Positions 1 through 8,288 of a DNA stretch of 64,000 bases are shown here, piece by piece. The notes beneath the pieces were generated by a model that was not told the DNA's origin, did not search any database, and saw only the letters and a list, made by a program, of their open reading frames with translations. Position numbers and translations under genes: made by a program. The stretch is from positions 12,938-76,937 of the forward strand of contig JBMTIM010000007.1 of NCBI GenBank assembly GCA_049437325.1, read 5' to 3'. Source of the stretch: UBA11606 sp049437325 (GTDB lineage Bacteria > Actinomycetota > Acidimicrobiia > Acidimicrobiales > Aldehydirespiratoraceae). Numbering within the stretch: the first letter of the stretch is position 1; every line of letters begins with the position of its first letter.

Positions 1-1076
1 GTCTGCTCGGGTTCATCGACCTCGCCTGGCTGGACCGGGATCGAGCCGGATCGCACAACCTCGGCATCCAGGACCAGATCGCGGCCCTGCGGTGGGTCCG
101 CGACAACATCGAGTCCTTCGGTGGCGATCCCGATCAGGTCACGATCTGCGGCGAGTCGGCGGGAGCCGGTTCGGTGCTTGCGATCCTTGCATCCCCGTCG
201 GCGGACGGATTGTTCCACCGGGTCATCAGTCAGAGTGCACCAGCAGCGTTCGGACCACCCTTCGAGACCGTCGCACGCAACCTCGCCGAGCATGTCGGTG
301 CCACCTCGATCGACGATCTGCTGGCGCTGACAGCCGACGAGATCCTCTCCGCCCAAGACGCGCTCCTTACAGCCGGAACGCGCGCACTGGAGCAAACCGA
401 TCCACCGGCGCTCCCCGACAACGCCGGTCGAGGATTCCGGCCGGCGATCGACGGCATCACCGTCACCCGGGATGCCGCCCAGGCAGCAGGCGAGCGCGGT
501 GTGCCGATCATGATCGGCACCAACGATGACGAAGGCACCATGTTCGCCCTTCATCTCGACCGGGCCATGACCCTCGACGGGCTTCGGGCGATGGCGGCGC
601 AGCGAGTCGGTGACCGGGCCGATGAGGTGATCGCCGCCTACCAGCTCGAGTACCCCGATTTCACCCCTCACCAGATCGCCGTGCAGTGGATGGGTGACCT
701 GCGCTTCTGGACGTGCTCACTCGACGTCGCCGACGCTGCCTCCGCTGCAGGTACACCGGTTCACGTCTATCGATTCGGCTGGAAGGCGCAGGGTCTCGGA
801 GGCATGTTCGGCGCAATGCATGCCCTCGAAATCCCGTTCGTGTGGCAGACCATGCTCGGCTGGGACGTCGCCTTCGGCATCGAGCCTCCCGAAGCATTGA
901 GCGACCACCTCCACCGAGCCTGGATCAACTACGTCCGTACCGGCGATCCTGGCCATGAGGGCATCGGTGCATGGCCCCGCTACGACGCAGCGACGCGTCC
1001 GACGATGCGGTTCGACGAGCACACTCGGGTCGTCGATGATCCCGGCGCAGGCACGCACCGGGTCTGGCGCAACTGA
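1..1076 (+). CDS. Carboxylesterase type B, 3' part (5' end outside window)
   Basis: The open frame continues from the left edge (frame starting at base 3), so the N-terminus is missing. It encodes the C-terminal ~357 residues of a carboxylesterase/lipase of the type B (COesterase) alpha/beta-hydrolase family, which cleaves carboxylic esters. Visible landmarks are the nucleophile elbow GESAGAGS, with the catalytic Ser codon at 156-158, the acidic segment GTNDDEG, and the His-bearing segment AMHALEIPFVW near the C-terminus. The catalytic triad is therefore plausible. The gene converges on the two-cupin gene with a 20-nt gap. The natural substrate cannot be told from sequence. Confidence 0.93.
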   Translation, partial: LLGFIDLAWLDRDRAGSHNLGIQDQIAALRWVRDNIESFGGDPDQVTICGESAGAGSVLAILASPSADGLFHRVISQSAPAAFGPPFETVARNLAEHVGATSIDDLLALTADEILSAQDALLTAGTRALEQTDPPALPDNAGRGFRPAIDGITVTRDAAQAAGERGVPIMIGTNDDEGTMFALHLDRAMTLDGLRAMAAQRVGDRADEVIAAYQLEYPDFTPHQIAVQWMGDLRFWTCSLDVADAASAAGTPVHVYRFGWKAQGLGGMFGAMHALEIPFVWQTMLGWDVAFGIEPPEALSDHLHRAWINYVRTGDPGHEGIGAWPRYDAATRPTMRFDEHTRVVDDPGAGTHRVWRN

Positions 1077-1096
1077 CGCGTGGCCAGCATCCCTCG

Positions 1097-2008
1097 TCAG
1101 CAGGCCCGGTCTGCCCGACCCGATCGCTGGGATTCCGAGGCTGGAAGGGTTGCGATCAGCATCTCGGTCGGGGTCCTGGCACCGAGGGCGAACTCCTCGC
1201 CGGCCGGGACCACCACTGCTTCACCCGGCCCCACGGTGGTGAGGCCCGACGGTCCGATGTAGTCGAGTTCGCCGGAACGCACGAAACCGAAGAACAACTC
1301 GAAGTCGTGGGTTCGCAATGGCGGCGCTGCGCCGGCCGTTCGAGCGAGTCTGACGGCGGCCACGCCGCCGGTGGCATCCTCCACACCGAAATGCTGCAGC
1401 TCCCAGCCAGGGTCGGGCGAGTCGGTCCATCGGTCGTCGGCGTATTCGTGTCGAACGAAGCGTTGGCCCTGCCATCCGCGATCAGGGTCGCCGACCCCAT
1501 TGGGAAGTTCGAGCTCGTGGTCGCGATGCGTGTCGTGTTCGGCAGGCGCCCCGATCTCGACCACCTCCAGCCCATCACCGGACTCGAGGACTCGGTGCCG
1601 GATGCCGGGTGGCTGGATCACACAATCCCCCGGCGCCATCACGAACGGGTCGCCCTGATCTTCGTAGACGACCTTCACCCAGCCGGCGTGGCAGAAGATC
1701 ATCTGGAACCGGATGTCGTGGTGATGGACATAGTCGGGAACGGGCCCACCCTCGGGAATCGAGATGTGCGACGCGATGACCGCCCCGCCGAGACGGCTCG
1801 GGATCAGATCGCGGTACACCATCCCGGCTCGACCCGTGGTGGGCGGCGCATCGGCAGCCCGCTCCAGCCGGATCGCCTCGGGGCCGTCCATGTCGGCCCG
1901 GCGGGGATCGTCGGCCGGTGAGATCGTGGTGAGACGAAAGCCGACCGCTTCATGCTCGTCGATCGCCGCAAGCAGGTCTGGCACCGAGATCACACGTCGA
2001 CCGGTCAT
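1097..2008 (-). CDS. Two-domain cupin protein (bicupin), possibly a dioxygenase
   Basis: 303 residues with two cupin barrels. The first, around residues 70-140, carries VHHHDIRFQMIF and a PGDCVIQPPGIRHRV segment, giving a His-rich metal site. The second, around residues 215-290, has THDFELFFGFVRSG and GPGEAVVVPAGEEF and looks poorer in metal ligands. Bicupins include gentisate-type ring-cleavage dioxygenases and sugar isomerases; nothing here fixes the substrate. It begins 3 nt after the glnS stop on the same strand, so it is probably co-transcribed with glnS from the glnS promoter. Confidence 0.75.
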   Translation of the reverse strand: MTGRRVISVPDLLAAIDEHEAVGFRLTTISPADDPRRADMDGPEAIRLERAADAPPTTGRAGMVYRDLIPSRLGGAVIASHISIPEGGPVPDYVHHHDIRFQMIFCHAGWVKVVYEDQGDPFVMAPGDCVIQPPGIRHRVLESGDGLEVVEIGAPAEHDTHRDHELELPNGVGDPDRGWQGQRFVRHEYADDRWTDSPDPGWELQHFGVEDATGGVAAVRLARTAGAAPPLRTHDFELFFGFVRSGELDYIGPSGLTTVGPGEAVVVPAGEEFALGARTPTEMLIATLPASESQRSGRADRAC

Positions 2009-2011
2009 CGC

Positions 2012-3691
2012 TCAGCTCTGCTGCTGTCGCTTCTGGATGTTGGCCCACTCGTCACGCAGTCCAACCGTTCGGTGGAACAGATCGCCACCGTCGAGGTCTC
2101 GGGCGAAGTAACCGAGCCGTTCGAACTGGACGACGTCTCCCGGCGCGATGTCGACGATGGCCGGTTCGGCCTTCGCCCCCCTCATCTCGCGCGAGTCGGG
2201 ATTGAGCGATGCGAGCGGGTCGGTGCCGTCAGAGCCGGGATGGGGGTCGGTGAACAGTCGTCCGTACAGCGCAACGTCGAGATCAACGGCGTGATCGGCC
2301 GAGACCCAGTGGATGGTGGCTTTGACCTTTCGGCCGTCAGGAGCTTGACCCCCTGCTGTCTCGGGGTCATAGGTGCACAGCACTCGGATCACCTCGCCGT
2401 CGGGACCGGTTTCGACGTCGTTGCAGGTGATGAAATAGCCGGCCCGCAGTCGCACTTCTCGTCCTGGCGCAAGGCGGAAGAACTTGTTCGGCGGGTCGAG
2501 CATGAAATCGTCTCGCTCGATGAAAAGTCGTCCCGAGAACGGCACCGCTCGGGTCCCGGCGGCTTCGTCTTCCGGATTGTTGATCGCCTCTCGGGTGTCA
2601 TCGAGCCCTTCGGGCCAATTGGTGATGACGACCTCGATCGGGTCGAGCACCACCATTCGGCGAAGCGCATGGGTGTTGTGATGTGTTCGAACGAACGACT
2701 CGAGCAATTCGATCTCGTGCACACCATTGACCTTTGCCACACCGATGTGGCCTGCGAACGCTCGGATCGCCTCGGGCGGGTAGCCGCGACGACGCAGCCC
2801 CTGCAACGTGGGCATCCGAGGGTCGTCCCACCCGTCGACATGGCCCTCGTGCACGAGTTGCAGCAGTTTCCGTTTGCTCAGCACGGTGTGGGTGAGGTTG
2901 AGCCGGGCGAACTCGGTCTGGCGGGGCCGGTCGGGGCCCTGACCGAGTTGCTCGAGGTACCAGTCGTACAGCGGGCGATGGCTGTCGAACTCGAGGGTGC
3001 AGATCGAGTGGGTGACGCCCTCGATTGCATCGGACTGGCCGTGGGCCCAATCGTAGGTGGGATACACCTTCCAGCGATCACCGGTGCGGAAGTGATGCTG
3101 ATCACGAATGCGGTACATCACGGGGTCACGCATCTGCATGTTCTCGTGACGCATGTCGATCTTGGCTCGCAGCACCCTCGAGCCCTCGGCGAACTCACCT
3201 GCGGTCATGCGGGCGAACAGATCGAGATTCTCCTCGACACTGCGCTGACGCCATGGTGACTCGACGCCCGGAGTGGTGAAGCCACCTCGGTTCTGGGAGA
3301 TCGTTTCGGCGTCCTGATCATCCACATAGGCGAGCCCGGCCTCGATCAACTGCACCGCCCAGGCATGGAGCTGCTCGAAGTAGTCGGAGGCGTAGCGCAC
3401 CTCTTCGGGCTCGAAGCCGAGCCAGCGGACATCGGCCTGGATGGCGTCGACGAAATGCTCATCCTCGGTTTCGGGGTTGGTGTCGTCGAAGCGGAGCATC
3501 GTGGTGCCCCCGAACTCGTCGGCCGCACCGAAGTTCAGACAGATCGACTTTGCGTGACCGATGTGGAGATAGCCATTCGGCTCCGGCGGGAAGCGCGTCT
3601 GCACCCGGCCTCCGTATGGGCCATCGATGCTGTCCTGCTTGAGCAGCTCTCGGACGAAGTCGGTCCCGGAGTTGCTGGTCGGCGCGTTCAC
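2012..3691 (-). CDS. glnS: Glutaminyl-tRNA synthetase
   Basis: 559 residues, the usual GlnRS length. This class I synthetase charges tRNA-Gln directly with glutamine. Near the N-terminus are TRFPPEPNGYLHIGHAKS, containing the HIGH signature, and FDDTNPETEDEHFVDAI; the KMSKS-like loop is VLSKRKLL around residue 268. The C-terminal anticodon-binding beta-barrels (DFMLDPPNKFFRL, VLCTYDPETAGG) are complete. The start is GTG at 3691, chosen because a TAACAT hexamer lies 6 nt upstream (3698-3703), the leaderless pattern seen throughout this window. GlnRS is uncommon in actinobacteria, most of which make Gln-tRNA through GatCAB. Confidence 0.96.
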   Translation of the reverse strand: MNAPTSNSGTDFVRELLKQDSIDGPYGGRVQTRFPPEPNGYLHIGHAKSICLNFGAADEFGGTTMLRFDDTNPETEDEHFVDAIQADVRWLGFEPEEVRYASDYFEQLHAWAVQLIEAGLAYVDDQDAETISQNRGGFTTPGVESPWRQRSVEENLDLFARMTAGEFAEGSRVLRAKIDMRHENMQMRDPVMYRIRDQHHFRTGDRWKVYPTYDWAHGQSDAIEGVTHSICTLEFDSHRPLYDWYLEQLGQGPDRPRQTEFARLNLTHTVLSKRKLLQLVHEGHVDGWDDPRMPTLQGLRRRGYPPEAIRAFAGHIGVAKVNGVHEIELLESFVRTHHNTHALRRMVVLDPIEVVITNWPEGLDDTREAINNPEDEAAGTRAVPFSGRLFIERDDFMLDPPNKFFRLAPGREVRLRAGYFITCNDVETGPDGEVIRVLCTYDPETAGGQAPDGRKVKATIHWVSADHAVDLDVALYGRLFTDPHPGSDGTDPLASLNPDSREMRGAKAEPAIVDIAPGDVVQFERLGYFARDLDGGDLFHRTVGLRDEWANIQKRQQQS

Positions 3692-3697
3692 CCCGCC

Positions 3698-3707
3698 ATG
3701 TTACGGT
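3698..3707. promoter_or_regulatory. Overlapping divergent -10 elements between glnS and the CoA-transferase gene
   Basis: The ten bases ATGTTACGGT read TAACAT on the minus strand (3698-3703, 6 nt before the glnS GTG) and TACGGT on the plus strand (3702-3707, towards the CoA-transferase gene). The two TAnnnT hexamers share the TA at 3702-3703. This would be a bidirectional promoter core. The glnS transcript would be essentially leaderless; the plus-strand transcript would have a leader of roughly 40 nt to the ATG at 3754. Inferred from pattern only. Confidence 0.5.
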
Positions 3708-3753
3708 CGGCGCCACTGGGTGCAGCGGGAGGTTGGCTGCCAGACTGCGAGCC

Positions 3754-4923
3754 ATGACATCGCAGCTTCCGCTCGACGGCATTCGCGTCATCGACTTCTC
3801 GCGTGTGCTCGCCGGGCCGCTCATCGGGCAACTCCTGGCCGATCTCGGCGCCGACGTGATCAAGGTGGAACGGCCCGACGGCGGGGACGACACTCGAGCG
3901 TGGGGTCCGCCCTGGAAGAACTACGCCACCGACGGGGAACCCGAGGACCTCGAGGCGACCTACTTCATGTCGCTCAACCGCAACAAGCGGTCGATCACGC
4001 TCGATCTCAAGAACGACGACGACATCGCCTTCGCTCGCCGACTCGCCCTCACCGGTGATGTCGTGCTCGACAACTTCCGGCCAGGTTTCATGGCGAAGAT
4101 CGGGCTCGACCGGCAATCCCTTGCTGCCGACAAGCCGTCGATCATCACCGCGTCGGTCACCGCGTTCGGGTCCACGAGCAAGGCAGCCCACCTCCCCGGT
4201 CTCGACCTCGCCGTGCAAGCCATGTCCGGCATCATGCATCTGACCGGCGAGGTCGGTGAACGGCCCCTACGGGCCGGTGTGCCCGTCGTCGACATGCTGA
4301 CCGGTTACAACGCGACCGTCGGCGTGCTGGCGGCGCTCCACGGCGTGAACCAGACCGGCACGGGCCGACATGTCGAAGTGTCGCTGATGGACGCAGGTCT
4401 GGCCGGCCTGCTCAACCATCAGACCGGGGTTCTGATGGGAGGTCAGGATCCGGGACGGGGCGGCAACAAGCACCACTCCATTGCGCCGTACGAGAGCTAC
4501 CGCTGTGCCGACGGAGACATGATCGTGGCCGCCGCCAACGACAAGCTCTACGCCAACCTCTGTCGAGAAATCGGCCGACCCGACCTGATCGACGATCCCC
4601 GGTTCGTCACCAACACCCTCCGGCGACGCAATGTGGAAGAACTCAACGCGATCCTCGAACCGATCTTCCTCACCGACACTCGATCGAGCTGGGTCGACCG
4701 CCTCCAGGCCGCGCAGGTCGCCTGCGGACCGGTCAACTCGCTTCCCGAAGCACTCGCCTGGGCCGAGGAGATGGGGATGGATCCTCGTATCGACGGCCCC
4801 GACGACTACCGGGCGGTTCGCAATCCGATCCGACTCGACGGCGAGGTGATCAACACGGCCCGGCTCCGACCTCCCCGCCCCGGCGAACATTCCACCGAGG
4901 TCCGAAGCGACGTCGACCGATGA
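3754..4923 (+). CDS. Family III CoA-transferase (CaiB/BaiF/formyl-CoA transferase type)
   Basis: About 389 residues from the ATG at 3754. A TTG at 3733 directly after GGGAGG would add 7 residues. The protein starts with the family hallmark GIRVIDFSRVLAGPLIGQLLADLGADVIKVE and contains NRNKRSITLDLK and GVPVVDMLTGYNATVGVLAAL. The Asp in VVDMLTG (about residue 180) aligns with the catalytic aspartate that forms the acyl-aspartyl anhydride in this family. These enzymes move CoA between carboxylic acids; the substrate (for example carnitine, oxalate, bile acid or 2-methylacyl) cannot be predicted. It overlaps the downstream VOC gene by 4 nt (ATGA), so the two are translationally coupled. Confidence 0.9.
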   Translation: MTSQLPLDGIRVIDFSRVLAGPLIGQLLADLGADVIKVERPDGGDDTRAWGPPWKNYATDGEPEDLEATYFMSLNRNKRSITLDLKNDDDIAFARRLALTGDVVLDNFRPGFMAKIGLDRQSLAADKPSIITASVTAFGSTSKAAHLPGLDLAVQAMSGIMHLTGEVGERPLRAGVPVVDMLTGYNATVGVLAALHGVNQTGTGRHVEVSLMDAGLAGLLNHQTGVLMGGQDPGRGGNKHHSIAPYESYRCADGDMIVAAANDKLYANLCREIGRPDLIDDPRFVTNTLRRRNVEELNAILEPIFLTDTRSSWVDRLQAAQVACGPVNSLPEALAWAEEMGMDPRIDGPDDYRAVRNPIRLDGEVINTARLRPPRPGEHSTEVRSDVDR

Positions 4924-5312
4924 ACCATCGGCGGCTCGGCCTCGTCACGATCATCGTGCCGTCCTACGACGACGGCATCGAGCACTTCGTGGACGACCTC
5001 GGGTTCGAACTCGTCGACGACACCCCGCAGGACGGCAAGCGCTGGGTCATCGTTCGGCCCTCACCGGCATCGGAGACCGGCATTGTGCTGGCTGAGCCGA
5101 CCACACCCGCACAGCACGCCGCACTCGGCAATCAACTCGGTGGTCGTGTCGGGTTCGTTCTCCACACCGACGACTTTGCGCGCGATCACGCCCGAATGCG
5201 AGCAGCCGGCGTGCACTTTCACGAAGAGCCACGTCACGAGCCGTACGGCATCGTCGCCGTGTTCGAGGACCGGTATGGCAACGCCTGGGATCTGCTGCAG
5301 CCTGGCGACTAG
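4920..5312 (+). CDS. VOC (glyoxalase/bleomycin-resistance) superfamily protein
   Basis: 130 residues with the paired beta-alpha-beta-beta-beta fold of the vicinal oxygen chelate family: an N-terminal half RLGLVTIIVPSYDDGIEHFVDDLGFEL and a C-terminal half ending FHEEPRHEPYGIVAVFEDRYGNAWDLLQP. The Glu in the last strand is a typical metal ligand position, but I do not see a full glyoxalase I ligand set. Its start overlaps the CoA-transferase stop (ATGA), implying one operon. It converges on the lipoprotein gene with a 4-nt overlap of coding ends. Confidence 0.8.
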   Translation: MNHRRLGLVTIIVPSYDDGIEHFVDDLGFELVDDTPQDGKRWVIVRPSPASETGIVLAEPTTPAQHAALGNQLGGRVGFVLHTDDFARDHARMRAAGVHFHEEPRHEPYGIVAVFEDRYGNAWDLLQPGD

Positions 5313-6307
5313 CGCTGCTCGATCGCCACGATGGTGCCGGCTCCATGGTCGGTCGCCAACAGTCGCACACCGTCGACCACAAGATGCTGAGGCCGATCGA
5401 GCTCGGCGGTGACCACGACCGGCGTGACCGGCGCGACCGCATCGATGTCGACCTCGACGATCGTTGCGTCGACCCAGAGCGCGACGAACAATCGAGATGG
5501 GTCCCACGGCGAGACCGCTAGGCCCGTCGGTGTGGCACCCGGCCCGAACAGTGCTTGCGACCGGGGCACACCGGCACACGGATCGGTGACACCCGCGGCC
5601 TCGACCGCTCGATTGTCACCCACACAGACGGGCCACCCATGATCGGTACCCTCCCGCACCGCGACCAACTCGTCGCTCGCCGGCGCACCGTCGAAGGTGC
5701 CATCGGAGATCTCGGTCGTCCACAGCCTGCCGTCGGCCCCGATCACATGGGCGTATGCATGCTTGAAACCCCACGCCACGTTGGTGACGACACCCTCGGC
5801 GTCGACAGCCCACAGGGCACCCGAGATCTCGTCGGGTGAACCACCGGGACCAGGGGGCAGCCGCTTCGTACCCGACGTGTCGAACAGGAGCCGATCGCCG
5901 TCCACCGTGAGGGTTCCCTGGGAACGCCCGTTGGATGCCATGTCGGCAACGACCACCGTGCGATTGGAGCCGTCGAGAGAACTTCGGGTGAGGCGTCGTT
6001 CCTCCATCACCCAGAGCGCACCGGCGAACACCGCCACGCCGGTGGGCTTCTCGAGCCCGTCGAGAACCACCACGGGGACAGCATCGAGATCGTCGGGGTC
6101 GAAGCGGAGGACCTGGCCGGAGTCGTCGTTCTCAGCACCGTTCAGTTGGGCGACGTACCACGCATCGTCGGTGACCGCGAGTTGTGTCGGACCGTCGAGT
6201 CCACCGACCACCACGGTGATCGCATAGGCACCGGCTGAATCGTCAGGTCCGCAGCCCACAGCGAGCAGCATCAGCGCTGCGATCACGCCGGTGAGGCGCT
6301 GCTTCAT
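5309..6307 (-). CDS. Lipoprotein with beta-propeller, glucose/sorbosone dehydrogenase-like
   Basis: 332 residues from the ATG at 6307. The N-terminus MKQRLTGVIAALMLLAVGCG is a lipoprotein signal peptide with lipobox LAVGC, so the mature protein should be anchored outside the cytoplasmic membrane. The body shows repeating blade-like segments (GPTQLAVTDDAWYVAQ, KPTGVAVFAGALWVMEERRL, RLWTTEISDG, RPQHLVVDGVRLLATDHGAG) as in NHL/PQQ-type six-bladed propellers. Enzymatic activity is uncertain; it may only be a binding propeller. The start codon lies in the second copy of a 17-bp tandem duplication that follows the upstream oxidoreductase gene, leaving a 13-nt spacer, so co-transcription is likely. 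Confidence 0.8.
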   Translation of the reverse strand: MKQRLTGVIAALMLLAVGCGPDDSAGAYAITVVVGGLDGPTQLAVTDDAWYVAQLNGAENDDSGQVLRFDPDDLDAVPVVVLDGLEKPTGVAVFAGALWVMEERRLTRSSLDGSNRTVVVADMASNGRSQGTLTVDGDRLLFDTSGTKRLPPGPGGSPDEISGALWAVDAEGVVTNVAWGFKHAYAHVIGADGRLWTTEISDGTFDGAPASDELVAVREGTDHGWPVCVGDNRAVEAAGVTDPCAGVPRSQALFGPGATPTGLAVSPWDPSRLFVALWVDATIVEVDIDAVAPVTPVVVTAELDRPQHLVVDGVRLLATDHGAGTIVAIEQR

Positions 6308-6331
6308 CGAACGAACATCTTCATCGAACGA
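6298..6331 (-). repeat. 17-bp tandem duplication at the oxidoreductase/lipoprotein junction
   Basis: On the minus strand the sequence (G/A)TGTTCGTTCGATGAAG occurs twice in tandem with one mismatch. The first copy ends the oxidoreductase gene (its TGA stop lies in CGATGA); the second copy contains the lipoprotein ATG. In the first copy an ATG overlapping the TGA opens a frame that ends after six codons. Confidence 0.85.
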
Positions 6332-7292
6332 ACACTGCGTCGGCAGCGGCTCGCCCCGACAGGAACGCGCCTTCCACCTTCGGACCGGCGAACGCTTCAC
6401 CGGCCAGCGCGACCACCGGATGGTTCCCCCACACGACCGTCGCATCGGGATGAACGTCGACGGGGCCGGCGTAGCGCCAACGCTGAATCTGGTGACCGAC
6501 CAGCGCGTCGCGGTCACCAGCTTCACCGAGCGCATCGGCCGCCCACGCAAGGGCGCCGGTCAAGACGTCGTCGTCGGTGGTATTCCACAGCTCGCTGCTG
6601 CGTTCGTTCGAGAGATGGATCGTGACCGCAGGAACCGGCGAGATTCCCTTCGCTCGGTTGTCGGCAACGAAGGCGAGATCCGGGTGGTCGACGTACTGCG
6701 CCCCTCCGTGCGCAGCCAGTCCGGTCGGGTCGATCTGCGGAGCGAGCAGGACGGCGATCGTCGGTTTGTAGTGGATCTCTGCCAGCTGTTGCGCGACCGT
6801 CGGCTCGGGGAGCATCGCACCCAGGGCCAGCGTGGCGAGAGCCTGCGGCACAGGTGCGGTGTGAATGACTGCGTCGGCGGGATGATCGGCCAACTCGGCA
6901 CGCAGGTCCATGATTCGGTGACCGAGCAGCGGTTCGAGTCCCGCATCGGCCGCAAGCCACTTGCACAGCGAGGTCATGCCGGCGCTGCCACGCCACCGGG
7001 GGTGTCCATCAGGATCGGGGCCGAAGCCGCGGGTCCATTCCACGACGGCTCCGGCATCGACAGCTGCGGCGACGACGCTGCTGAACGTCTCACTCCGGCT
7101 TGTGAAGAACTGCGCCCCGTGATCGAATCGCGCCACCCCGGCCGGGGTCTCGATTCGACGAGACGCCATCCGTCCACCGACTCCACGAGCCTTGTCGACG
7201 ATTCGCAGATCGTCCGGCTCGAGGCCGAGCTCGAGGAGACGACGAGCTGCGGCCAAGCCTGCGATCCCAGCACCGACAATCAGTGTCCGCAT
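6321..7292 (-). CDS. FAD-dependent amine oxidase/renalase-like oxidoreductase
   Basis: 323 residues. The N-terminus LIVGAGIAGLAAARRL is a dinucleotide-binding GxGxxG Rossmann motif, followed by an acidic residue (VDKARGVGGRMASRR) and FDHGAQFFT, which together are characteristic of renalase-like NAD(P)/FAD-dependent oxidoreductases. The C-terminal flavin-contact region is WRYAGPVDVHPD with VALAGEAFAGPKVEGAFLSGRAAAD. Renalases oxidise aberrant alpha-NAD(P)H isomers in the bacterial cases studied; whether this one does is unknown. It starts 4 nt after the end of the upstream oxygenase gene and is followed by the lipoprotein gene, so the three appear to be one minus-strand operon. Confidence 0.85.
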   Translation of the reverse strand: MRTLIVGAGIAGLAAARRLLELGLEPDDLRIVDKARGVGGRMASRRIETPAGVARFDHGAQFFTSRSETFSSVVAAAVDAGAVVEWTRGFGPDPDGHPRWRGSAGMTSLCKWLAADAGLEPLLGHRIMDLRAELADHPADAVIHTAPVPQALATLALGAMLPEPTVAQQLAEIHYKPTIAVLLAPQIDPTGLAAHGGAQYVDHPDLAFVADNRAKGISPVPAVTIHLSNERSSELWNTTDDDVLTGALAWAADALGEAGDRDALVGHQIQRWRYAGPVDVHPDATVVWGNHPVVALAGEAFAGPKVEGAFLSGRAAADAVFVR

Positions 7293-7296
7293 CGGA

Positions 7297-8157
7297 TCAG
7301 TCCACCAGCGCGTCGGCGCGAACCGGGGCCGAGGCTGCCGCCAAATGCGTATCGGTGACCTTGCCGTACAGACTCCGGGTCCGCTGCACCGATCCGACCG
7401 ACCCGGGCGACTCGCTGAACGACATGATCAACAGCAGGCGCGTACTGGCCCCCTCGTTGGGGGTGACCCGATGTAACGAAAACCGGCCGAGGAAGAACTG
7501 CAGATCGCCGGGGCGAAGGTCGAGGGTGCGCACGTCGCGTCGATCGCCATCGAGAACCGCACCCACGCCGGCTTCGTTCTCATCCGTGGGATGACGGAGA
7601 TCCGGCACGTATTCGAACAGCCCGCCCTGGTCGGCCGACTGCAAGAGCATCGTGATCGTGAACTCGTTGGTGTCGAAGTGCCAGTTGAATTCTTGGCCCG
7701 TCCGCTGGACGTTGACGATCATGTTCGAGACCGGATCGTCGTACACGTACAGGTCGTCCTTGCCGAGACAATCCCGCAGAAAGTCCTTGAGAGGAGACCA
7801 GTCGTACAGGCGCTTGGCGTGGGTCGAGTCGTCCCACTCGTCGGCTCGGACGAACCCGTTGGTTCGGGCAAAGAACCGATTGCGGGGGTGATCGTCCGGA
7901 AGCGACGGGTCGGCGTCGCCCAGGTGGACGTTGGCTTTGTTGGCCGGGTTGTAGAACGCTCGCGGTTCACGCTCGCGCGCCTCGGCGAGCAGTTCACGAC
8001 GTCCTGTGGTGCTGAGAAAGCCCGGGAGTACGGCACACCCATCGTCGGCCAAGCCAGCCCGAACCGATGCCACAAGATCATCGCGGCGCTGGCCCATCGT
8101 CGCGATGGGATACCGACCCGTGTCGATCAGAGCCGATGGTCGACGCATCGTTCCCAT
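7297..8157 (-). CDS. 2-oxoglutarate/Fe(II) oxygenase-like protein (PhyH/HalD type)
   Basis: 286 residues from the ATG at 8157. This start is chosen over an upstream ATG at 8244 because TACGCT (complement 8167-8172) lies 9 nt before it, and the upstream start would put coding sequence into the katG operator. The double-stranded beta-helix core shows NWHFDTNEFTITMLLQ, giving the HxD iron ligands, then GDLQFFLGRFSLHRVTPNEG with the distal His and STRLLLIMSF with an Arg for 2-oxoglutarate. Because HxD (not HxG/A) is present, hydroxylation or related oxidation is more likely than halogenation. Substrate unknown. It is divergent from katG and first in a three-gene minus-strand group. Confidence 0.75.
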   Translation of the reverse strand: MGTMRRPSALIDTGRYPIATMGQRRDDLVASVRAGLADDGCAVLPGFLSTTGRRELLAEAREREPRAFYNPANKANVHLGDADPSLPDDHPRNRFFARTNGFVRADEWDDSTHAKRLYDWSPLKDFLRDCLGKDDLYVYDDPVSNMIVNVQRTGQEFNWHFDTNEFTITMLLQSADQGGLFEYVPDLRHPTDENEAGVGAVLDGDRRDVRTLDLRPGDLQFFLGRFSLHRVTPNEGASTRLLLIMSFSESPGSVGSVQRTRSLYGKVTDTHLAAASAPVRADALVD

Positions 8158-8221
8158 ACGCGCCGAAGCGTAGGCGACGGTCGGAGCGCTTCGAAAAAAC
8201 CAGCCAATTGGATGGGTTCCC

Positions 8222-8255
8222 GATCTGGACCATGTCCAGATCATCTGGATAGGCT
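8222..8255 (+). promoter_or_regulatory. katG promoter with three overlapping ATCTGGA half-sites (Fur/PerR-like 7-1-7 operator)
   Basis: The half-site ATCTGGA occurs three times: 8223-8229, inverted at 8235-8241, and again at 8243-8249. The last two form the perfect dyad TCCAGAT-C-ATCTGGA (8235-8249), a 7-1-7 geometry like Fur/PerR boxes. The first two form GATCTGGAC-CAT-GTCCAGATC (8222-8242), a 9-3-9 inverted repeat. A -10-like TAGGCT follows at 8250-8255, with a weak -35 TGGACC at 8226-8231, so a bound protein would cover the promoter. The regulator is not in the window. Confidence 0.6.
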
Positions 8256-8288
8256 GACGGTCTCCCCTGGATCAAGAAAGAGCACCAC

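Noticed and set aside
1952..3259. 435-codon plus-strand frame across glnS
   Set aside because: Antisense shadow of a clearly complete glnS.
7297..8157. Amino acid halogenase of the BesD/HalD type
   Set aside because: The iron motif is HFD (HxD), which supplies the carboxylate that radical halogenases lack.
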